From JBAROU01 sp049642385 (GTDB lineage Bacteria > Chloroflexota > Dehalococcoidia > DSTF01 > RBG-16-68-14), in NCBI GenBank assembly GCA_049642385.1, contig JBAROU010000031.1, positions 1-5,332 on the forward strand: 5,332 bases of DNA, given 5' to 3'. Made by a program: the position numbers and the translations under genes. Positions 1 through 4,152 of the stretch are shown in pieces. Positions within the stretch are counted from its first letter, which is position 1. Each line of letters begins with the position of its first letter. The notes under the pieces are model-generated. The model saw only the letters and a list, made by a program, of their open reading frames with translations, was not told the DNA's origin and made no database searches.

Positions 1-821
1 GTGTAGCCCTCGGTAGCAGGCCAGCCGAAGTTTGATCCGGCTACGCCTTCGTTGATCTCCTCGAATGACGTCGCTCCGACGTCGTTGATGAAGATTCTGC
101 CCATACCCGGCTGCACGGAGAAGGTGAACGGGTTGCGGAGGCCCAACGTCCAGATCGCCCGGTTTACCCCGGATGCCGTGTCGTAGAAGGGGTTGTCGGT
201 CGGGATAGATCCATCCGCGTTGATCCGCAACATCTTCCCCTTCAGCGTCGCCATGCTCTGCGCGTTCGACCCCGACCCATTATCGCCGACGGCGATGTAC
301 AGTTTGCCGTCTACGCCGAAATGGATAGCGCCCCCGTTGTGGCTCGCGTCTCCGGTGAGGGTGTTCAGGTCCAGGATCACTTGCTCGCTGCCGGGAACCG
401 CTACGTCGCCGTTCGCGGTGAACCGGCTAACGCGATTATGGGTGGTCGGCGATGTCGCCGTGTAGTAGATGTATAAGAAGTGGTTGCTGGCAAAGTTGGG
501 ATCGACGGTCACGCCTAACAAGCCACGTTCGCCTGACGAGCTGACTGTCACCGTGACAAACGGAGCGGTCAGCAGCGAGCCGTTCTTGATTACGCGCAGA
601 GCCCCGTCCTGCTCGGCCACGAAGATCCGTCCGTCGGGTGCGAGCTCCATCGCCGTTGGGTCCGATAGGCCATTGTCGATCACGGTGTCGACGAAGCCGA
701 ATGGAAGCGTGGGCGCGGAGTTGGCAATGGGGATGCCGGGGAGCACGGCGAGCATTACTGCAAGCAGGGCGACCGCGCCGGCCGCAGCACCGATCAGCCG
801 GGTGAATCTCAAACGAGGCAT
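1..821 (-). CDS. PQQ-dependent sugar dehydrogenase (glucose/sorbosone dehydrogenase family), exported, C-terminus outside window
   Basis: The minus-strand frame from the ATG at 821-819 stays open to the left edge, giving 273 residues of a longer protein. Residues 1-37 have an RLRFTR basic start, a hydrophobic stretch (about 10-31) and ANSA before PT, a likely signal peptide, so the enzyme should act outside the membrane. The rest reads as a six-bladed beta-propeller of the soluble glucose/sorbosone dehydrogenase family: ERGLLGVTVDPNF (98-110), SHNGGAIHFGVDGKLYIAVGD (start 160) with H161 at the place of the family's catalytic histidine, LKGKMLRI (193-200), WTLGLRNPF (224-232) with the conserved Arg-Asn pair R229/N230, and NDVGATSFEEIN (246-257). 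The family uses PQQ to oxidise sugars, but many relatives have no known substrate. An in-frame TAA ten codons upstream leaves this ATG as the only plausible start; its ribosome site is weak. The last blades, and any C-terminal carbohydrate-binding or anchoring domain, lie outside the window. Confidence 0.93.
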   Translation of the reverse strand, partial: MPRLRFTRLIGAAAGAVALLAVMLAVLPGIPIANSAPTLPFGFVDTVIDNGLSDPTAMELAPDGRIFVAEQDGALRVIKNGSLLTAPFVTVTVSSSGERGLLGVTVDPNFASNHFLYIYYTATSPTTHNRVSRFTANGDVAVPGSEQVILDLNTLTGDASHNGGAIHFGVDGKLYIAVGDNGSGSNAQSMATLKGKMLRINADGSIPTDNPFYDTASGVNRAIWTLGLRNPFTFSVQPGMGRIFINDVGATSFEEINEGVAGSNFGWPATEGY

Positions 822-1141
822 GCCTGCCGATTGGCCCTTGCGTGCACCTTAGGCGCTTTGCGTTCTTGCTGGTGAACCGTGGCGTAGCGACTCAAGCGTC
901 TCCATCCAGCCGCGCTCGCGACTCCTTGGCGCCAAACATCCGCCCAAGCCTAGTGCCGCGCTGCTCGTCCGGGAGTACTCCAAGTGTGGCGTGGTCAAGG
1001 GAGGTCTGTCAAGTTGTGATCCAGGACGGCGGTTCCAGCGTGGTTCGGAGGAATATCCGGAGCTACAAAGCGGCGCGAATGAAGCCCTTCGTTCCACCAG
1101 ATTTGGAATGATCTAGGTTGCGACGCTGAATACGGGGGCGA
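822..1141. other. Intergenic gap, 320 bases, no convincing gene
   Basis: This lies between the stop of the 122-residue gene and the start of the sugar dehydrogenase, both on the minus strand. Open frames on either strand here (for example 849-1097 minus and 842-1111 plus) are rich in Arg, Ser and Pro, lack good ribosome sites and show no recognisable domain. A minus-strand TTGACA at 1012-1007 matches the -35 consensus, but 18 bases downstream lies only CACACT (988-983), a poor -10. It could be the dehydrogenase promoter, with a leader of roughly 155 bases, but the support is weak. No stem followed by a U-run was seen to end the upstream transcript. Confidence 0.5.
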
Positions 1142-1510
1142 CTACGAGCGATACGATACCCAGGTGCTCCCAACGCCTTCCATGCGCAGGAGCTGATAGA
1201 TCATCGTCCGGGCACCATCAGACGTGGTGAGGAGGTTCCCGTTGCTGTTGTAGAGCCGATACCGAATGCTGTCCTTCGCGTTTTCTGGAACCGCGAGCAG
1301 CACTTCGCCACTGCTGGATTGGATGGTGACTCCGTCCGGGTGGTGCTCGAGACCTTCGGTCTCAGCGACGAAGGAACCGCTGGAGTCGTACAGATGGAAC
1401 GCCATGAGATGGCGGCCGTTCTCATCGGACGCCACGTGCAGGATGCGTTCGCTTGAGACGGCATCTAGGAACGATGTAGATGTACCGGGTCGCCGATCAC
1501 CGTACTTCAT
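1142..1510 (-). CDS. Protein of unknown function, 122 residues, internally duplicated beta-rich
   Basis: I do not recognise a family. The start at 1510 is chosen over the in-frame ATG at 1522 because GGAGGGGG sits just before it (1520-1513), while nothing like a ribosome site precedes the longer form. Coding is supported by the ribosome site, a regular protein composition and co-orientation with the desaturase 83 bases upstream. There is no signal peptide, membrane segment or cysteine, so it is probably cytoplasmic. Residues 24-53 and 70-99 align without gaps at an offset of 46: both carry E-N, then LY, then [DN]S[SN]G and a closing [ED]G, with hydrophobic positions shared in between. This suggests two copies of one beta-hairpin unit, as in small beta-barrels or propeller blades. 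Function cannot be stated; it may be the last gene of an operon with the zinc-ribbon protein and desaturase. Confidence 0.7.
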   Translation of the reverse strand: MKYGDRRPGTSTSFLDAVSSERILHVASDENGRHLMAFHLYDSSGSFVAETEGLEHHPDGVTIQSSSGEVLLAVPENAKDSIRYRLYNSNGNLLTTSDGARTMIYQLLRMEGVGSTWVSYRS

Positions 1511-1512
1511 GT

Positions 1513-1520
1513 CCCCCTCC
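1513..1520 (-). promoter_or_regulatory. Ribosome binding site that decides the start of the 122-residue gene
   Basis: On the minus strand GGAGGGGG is followed by AC and then ATG at 1510. The GGAGG core lies five bases from the start codon. It falls inside the longer open frame that begins at 1522, which argues for the shorter protein. Confidence 0.75.
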
Positions 1521-1538
1521 ATTCAGCAGCTGATCACA

Positions 1539-1551
1539 GCGGGCGGCCCGC
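1539..1551 (-). other. Short GC-rich inverted repeat between desaturase and 122-residue gene
   Basis: GCGGG and CCCGC flank a 3-base loop, giving a compact 5-bp stem in the minus-strand transcript about 43 bases after the desaturase stop. No U-run follows, so it is not a standard intrinsic terminator. It could attenuate read-through or mark an RNA processing site, or be chance in GC-rich DNA. Confidence 0.3.
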
Positions 1552-1593
1552 GGACGCCATCGTTTTCGGGCTGGGTTTCGTGTTCTTCGCCCG

Positions 1594-2484
1594 CTACCCG
1601 GCCAGTATTCGCGGCGAGACGGTCGAATGATTCGCCAGCCGCCGGAGCGCGGACCGGTACCTACGGAGCCGAGCGAGGGAGCGGCGCCCCTCCGGCTGGG
1701 TAGGCGCAAGTCCGTCGACCTCCCAGAATGCGCAGGCAACTTCCACGACATCCTGGTAGAACTGCTCCGGCCCAAAAACGCCCTCCGCTGCGAGTCGCGC
1801 GCTTCGTTGGTTGAAGTCGGTAATCACGTACCCCGGCATCTGGAATTGGGTGATGACCTTTGCCAGGGGAAGGGCGTAGTCCGGGTCGGCTTCCAGGTGC
1901 GCCTTTACCACGTCTCGATAAAACGCGTAGTGGCGGGTCTCATCTTTTGCGATCCTTTGGAGCGCCAGGGCCAGACCCGGGTCCTCGCGCTCACACGCTT
2001 GAGCTGTGTGGAGGTAAAACGCCTGCGTCGCTAGCTCTTGTATCGTCGTGTAGACCATCGCCTCGAATGGCGTCTCGAGTTGGTGTGACCACCCGCTTGC
2101 CAATACGGCCCGACGCTGTTTCGCACGCTCGTCGTGGTCGCCGTTGTCGGTCAGCAAGAGGTAGGTTTCGAGCAACGTGGAGTGCTGGTCCTCTTCCGAG
2201 GTCCACACGCGCACGAACTCCTGGATCGGCGGCGGCGCGGTCTTCAGGCCCTCATACAGGACCGCCGTGTACCAGGGTAGGTTTACCTCCGTGAGGAGCG
2301 CCGTTTCGACAGCCAGGTAGGCGAGGTCCGAGAGCGGGGGACTACGGCGCGGCGCGTGATACGCCTCCAGGGGGAGAAAGTCACGATACGACCAGTCGAT
2401 GCGCGCGGACGTAGCCTTGTGGCGATCGAGCAGTTGGGCGATCTGCGGTTCTAGTGAAGATAGCAGCGGCTCAAGTGGCATCAT
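1594..2484 (-). CDS. Acyl-ACP-desaturase-family di-iron protein (stearoyl-ACP desaturase / mycobacterial DesA-like)
   Basis: The 296-residue protein is helical and carries all six expected di-iron ligands of the soluble acyl-ACP desaturase family. By alignment from memory to the plant enzyme these are E66 (in LTEVNLPWY), E98 and H101 (SEEDQH), E150 (IQELATQAFY), E182 and H185 (DETRH). Members use O2 and electrons from ferredoxin to place a double bond in an acyl chain carried on ACP; in bacteria they are best known as DesA1/DesA2 of mycobacteria. The substrate and bond position here are unknown, and an oxygenase-type variant is possible. The length is close to bacterial members and shorter than plant ones, which carry a transit peptide. 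The open frame extends to an ATG at 2571, but that would overlap the zinc-ribbon gene and add 29 residues without family likeness. The tandem ATGATG at 2484-2479, preceded by AGCAGGTGC, fits the family N-terminus; either ATG may be used. It follows the zinc-ribbon stop by 47 bases, consistent with one operon. Confidence 0.9.
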   Translation of the reverse strand: MMPLEPLLSSLEPQIAQLLDRHKATSARIDWSYRDFLPLEAYHAPRRSPPLSDLAYLAVETALLTEVNLPWYTAVLYEGLKTAPPPIQEFVRVWTSEEDQHSTLLETYLLLTDNGDHDERAKQRRAVLASGWSHQLETPFEAMVYTTIQELATQAFYLHTAQACEREDPGLALALQRIAKDETRHYAFYRDVVKAHLEADPDYALPLAKVITQFQMPGYVITDFNQRSARLAAEGVFGPEQFYQDVVEVACAFWEVDGLAPTQPEGRRSLARLRRYRSALRRLANHSTVSPRILAG

Positions 2485-2504
2485 GCACCTGCTGGCGACC
2501 GAAT

Positions 2505-2517
2505 GGACACGTTGTCC
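2505..2517 (-). other. Inverted repeat in the zinc-ribbon / desaturase intercistronic gap
   Basis: GGACA and TGTCC flank three bases in the 47-base gap, and a further CGAC/GTCG pair lies outside them, giving an interrupted stem ahead of the desaturase start. No U-run follows, so it is not a terminator. It could help set the relative expression of the two genes; chance is also possible. Confidence 0.25.
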
Positions 2518-2531
2518 CGAGTCGGGTGGGC

Positions 2532-2840
2532 TTAGTAGCGGCTCTGCGCGGGCGACCGCTTCGAGAAGCAACTGCGGCAGTAGACCGGCCGGTCACCTCG
2601 CGGTTCGAAGGGGACTTCGGCCTGCTGGCCGCATTCGGCGCAGGTGACGGAGTGCATTTCTCGCGTCGAGCCGTAGCCGCCCCCACCATCGCCTCGTTCC
2701 GCTTTGCGAGCTGCACGGCATGACGGGCAGCGCTTCGGTTCCGTATAGCCCTTCGAAGCGAAGAACTCCTGATCATCCGCGCTGAACGTGAATGACTGGC
2801 TACAATCCTGGCAACTGAGTGTTTTGTCGGTGAAAGGCAT
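2532..2840 (-). CDS. Double zinc-ribbon protein, 102 residues (zf-trcl-like domain plus CxxC-x17-CxxC domain)
   Basis: Two four-cysteine zinc knuckles are visible. The first runs from residue 8 to about 45: C10-x2-C13, then DQEFFASKGY and C38-x2-C41, the layout of the small 'probable zinc-ribbon' domain (zf-trcl, Pfam PF13451 as I recall it). A glycine-rich linker (residues 50-57) leads to the second: C67-x2-C70, exactly 17 residues, then C88-x2-C91, with VPFEPRGDRPVYC typical of the CxxC-x17-CxxC domain. All eight cysteines are intact. There is no signal peptide or membrane helix, so it should be cytoplasmic. Such proteins are assumed to bind nucleic acid or protein partners, but no biochemical role is established to my knowledge. 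The start is certain: a near-perfect AAAGGAGGT lies six bases upstream. That site is buried in a leader hairpin (see 2840-2877). It is the first gene of a possible operon with the desaturase. Confidence 0.9.
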   Translation of the reverse strand: MPFTDKTLSCQDCSQSFTFSADDQEFFASKGYTEPKRCPSCRAARKAERGDGGGGYGSTREMHSVTCAECGQQAEVPFEPRGDRPVYCRSCFSKRSPAQSRY

Positions 2841-2877
2841 CGACGACCTCCTTTGTATTTAAGGCCCAGGTCGTCGA
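2840..2877 (-). promoter_or_regulatory. Leader hairpin sequestering the zinc-ribbon gene's Shine-Dalgarno
   Basis: In the minus-strand transcript TCGACGACCT (2877-2868) and AGGTCGTCGA (2849-2840) are perfect 10-bp reverse complements, 18 bases apart. Within that loop CCTT pairs with AAGG after a 3-base GGG bulge, leaving a 7-base A/U-rich loop. Together the 14 pairs take up the whole AAGGAGGT ribosome site and the A of the ATG. The 5' arm (ACCT-GGG-CCTT) is in effect an anti-Shine-Dalgarno split by a bulge. This is the geometry of a translational switch such as an RNA thermometer or a protein- or ligand-controlled leader. A DNA operator is the alternative. Confidence 0.6.
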
Positions 2878-2930
2878 GAGGTAGGCATTTGAATGTTCTG
2901 CCGATCGAGGACGAGGAAACCCTTTCGGCC

Positions 2931-2939
2931 AGTATATCA
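2931..2939 (-). promoter_or_regulatory. Extended -10 promoter element for the zinc-ribbon/desaturase operon
   Basis: On the minus strand the sequence reads TGATATACT: a TATACT hexamer preceded by TGn, as in extended -10 promoters that do not need a strong -35. No good TTGACA lies 16-18 bases upstream. A transcript starting about 7 bases downstream would have a leader of about 80 bases ending in the hairpin at 2877-2840. Confidence 0.5.
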
Positions 2940-3150
2940 CAGTCGGCGGCTCTCTGCACGCCCGCCGAATGGCTGGTGGCGCACCAGGTCACGGCGATTC
3001 AGGGTCGCATCTGCATAGGTTCCATTGCGATGCAATAGGGCTACCCGCGACGAGCTTCGCCTTGCTCAAAACATGGGCGAAACCGACATGTCCAGGTACG
3101 CGCGGTTGGGCCATCGTGTGGCCGGACTAGCCTGCCTCTGCCGAAGGGGG
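2940..3150. other. Intergenic stretch upstream of the zinc-ribbon promoter, no gene seen
   Basis: With the leader and promoter to its left, this completes a gap of about 310 bases between the zinc-ribbon start and the end of the micro-protein. Small open frames here have no ribosome site. It contains a 5-bp palindrome around three bases, ATTGC-GAT-GCAAT at 3024-3036, and a GGCC-7-GGCC inverted repeat near 3109-3123 without a U-run. I see no terminator, tRNA or known RNA fold. Confidence 0.45.
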
Positions 3151-3231
3151 CTACTTCACGCTCGCGGCCTTCTTCGTCTTGTCTTGCTTGGGCTTCTTTA
3201 CGTTTTTGCCGCCCTTGTCTTTCCGTCCCAT
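3151..3231 (-). CDS. Lysine-rich micro-protein, 26 residues
   Basis: The frame encodes MGRKDKGGKN, then VKKPKQDKTK, then KAASVK and a TAG. Ten lysines and one arginine against two aspartates give a net charge of about +9; there are no aromatic residues, no cysteines and no hydrophobic core, so it should be disordered. Support for translation is a good ribosome site (GGGAGGA, five bases before the ATG) and an extended -10 element about 40 bases upstream. The preceding in-frame GTG is less well spaced from that site. Function is unknown: binding RNA, DNA, ribosomes or acidic membranes are all compatible with the composition. The DKGGKNVKKPK core has the look of a conserved short motif, but I cannot confirm homologues. 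It is divergent from the two-component system. Confidence 0.6.
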   Translation of the reverse strand: MGRKDKGGKNVKKPKQDKTKKAASVK

Positions 3232-3236
3232 CACGA

Positions 3237-3243
3237 TCCTCCC
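3237..3243 (-). promoter_or_regulatory. Ribosome binding site of the micro-protein
   Basis: GGGAGGA on the minus strand is followed by five bases and then ATG at 3231. It is one of the better ribosome sites in the window and is the main reason for accepting so short a gene. Confidence 0.65.
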
Positions 3244-3270
3244 TTCAAGCTATTCCCAGCTTTCCTCCGG

Positions 3271-3279
3271 ATTCTAACA
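3271..3279 (-). promoter_or_regulatory. Extended -10 promoter element for the micro-protein
   Basis: The minus strand reads TGTTAGAAT: TAGAAT is one mismatch from the -10 consensus and is preceded by TGn. No clear -35 lies upstream. A start about 7 bases downstream would give a leader of about 33 bases carrying the GGGAGGA ribosome site. Confidence 0.45.
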
Positions 3280-3408
3280 CGGAAGGCGCTGGAGTACAGG
3301 GCAGCATAAGAGCGGCCGGCTCTGCGCGTAGGATGCATTGGTGGGCAGCCGAACGATCACGTCGGAGGCTGACATCTGTGGGGCTCGAGGGCTCGGTACG
3401 CACCGGCC

Positions 3409-3424
3409 CTTCATCCCCACTTCA
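3409..3424 (+). promoter_or_regulatory. Candidate OmpR/PhoB-type operator: CTTCA direct repeats in 11-bp phase
   Basis: CTTCA occurs at 3409-3413 and again at 3420-3424, an 11-base period, one helical turn. OmpR/PhoB-family regulators bind as head-to-tail dimers to direct repeats with about this spacing. The pair covers the place where the -35 box of the downstream promoter should be, the arrangement used by activators that replace a -35. It could be the site through which the adjacent regulator controls itself. Five matching bases per half-site is modest evidence. Confidence 0.3.
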
Positions 3425-3435
3425 CACTGCCGCTC

Positions 3436-3441
3436 TATAAT
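3436..3441 (+). promoter_or_regulatory. -10 box of the two-component operon
   Basis: A perfect TATAAT lies 27 bases upstream of the response-regulator ATG. No TTGACA-like hexamer is found 16-18 bases before it; that place is CATCCC-like and overlaps the CTTCA repeats. This suggests an activator-dependent promoter with a short leader of roughly 20 bases. Confidence 0.5.
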
Positions 3442-3468
3442 CAAGTCGGCTCTCGGTAGCCACGAGAT

Positions 3469-4149
3469 ATGCGTGTTCTTATCGTTGAAGACGAACGGCG
3501 AATTGCCGATTTCATTCGGAAGGGTCTTTCCGAGCAAGGCTACGCCGTAGACGTTGCCTCCGACGGAGAGGAGGCGTTGGATTGGGCGGCCGTGGCCGAG
3601 TTTGACACGATCGTCCTGGATATCATGCTTCCCGTGCGTGACGGCATCGAGGTCTGCCGGCTCCTCCGAGAGCGAGGCGTCCGCACGCCGATCTTGATGC
3701 TCACGGCTCGGGATGCGGTCGAGGACCGCGTGCGCGGCCTGGACAGCGGCGCCGACGACTATCTGGTGAAGCCGTTCGCGTTCGCGGAGCTGCTGGCACG
3801 CCTGCGGGCGCTTGCTCGAAGGGAGCCCGTTCCTCAAGGTGCGGTTCTGCAGGTAGGCGATCTGACCCTGGATACCAGAACGCGCGAGGCATCCCGAGCT
3901 GGCGCGCCGATCTTGCTCACGAACCGGGAGTACGCCCTCCTCGAGTACCTCATGCGACACTCGAAGCAGGTGTTGACCCGGACGATGATCGCAGAACACG
4001 TCTGGAACTACGACTTCGATAACGCCACAAACGTGATCGATGTGCACATCAGAAATCTGCGTCGAAAGATCGACAACGCGTACCCGATCAAGCTGATACA
4101 GACGGTCCGCGGTGCGGGGTATCGCGTGGCTGACAGCGGGGTAGAGTAA
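3469..4149 (+). CDS. OmpR/PhoB-family response regulator (receiver plus winged-helix DNA-binding domain)
   Basis: The 226-residue protein has the standard two-domain plan and family length. The receiver (about 1-115) has the acidic pair E7/D8, the phospho-acceptor D51 in TIVLDIMLP, T79 in LMLTA, and K101 in DDYLVKPF, so it should be phosphorylatable. The winged helix (about 125-222) has TNREYALLEYLM, the recognition helix around 188-202 (NVIDVHIRNLRRKID) and the wing QTVRGAGYRV. It is expected to act as a cytoplasmic transcription factor activated by the kinase encoded three bases downstream. The ribosome site before the ATG is poor (only CGAGAT), so translation may be modest or use the short leader. 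Its targets cannot be told from sequence; the CTTCA repeats just upstream make autoregulation possible. I assign no symbol because this family has many paralogues. Confidence 0.95.
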   Translation: MRVLIVEDERRIADFIRKGLSEQGYAVDVASDGEEALDWAAVAEFDTIVLDIMLPVRDGIEVCRLLRERGVRTPILMLTARDAVEDRVRGLDSGADDYLVKPFAFAELLARLRALARREPVPQGAVLQVGDLTLDTRTREASRAGAPILLTNREYALLEYLMRHSKQVLTRTMIAEHVWNYDFDNATNVIDVHIRNLRRKIDNAYPIKLIQTVRGAGYRVADSGVE

Positions 4150-4152
4150 CTC

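Noticed and set aside
849..1097. 82-codon minus-strand frame in the gap before the sugar dehydrogenase
   Set aside because: Composition is Arg/Ser/Pro-rich with no domain or ribosome site, so it looks like noncoding GC-rich sequence.
1511..1522. Longer start of the 122-residue gene at 1522
   Set aside because: Its extra codons are themselves the GGAGGGGG ribosome site of the ATG at 1510.
2485..2571. Longer N-terminus of the desaturase, starting at 2571
   Set aside because: The extra 29 residues overlap the zinc-ribbon gene, have no family likeness and lack a ribosome site; the ATGATG at 2484-2479 fits better.
2471..2992. 173-codon minus-strand frame overlapping the zinc-ribbon gene
   Set aside because: It is a shadow frame. 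It spans the promoter, leader and zinc-ribbon gene, and its product is low-complexity Arg/Ser/Ala.
3309..3323. AGAGC-GGCCG-GCTCT inverted repeat in the divergent promoter region
   Set aside because: Five pairs in GC-rich DNA, with no U-run and no fixed distance to a promoter element, is too weak to call an operator or terminator.
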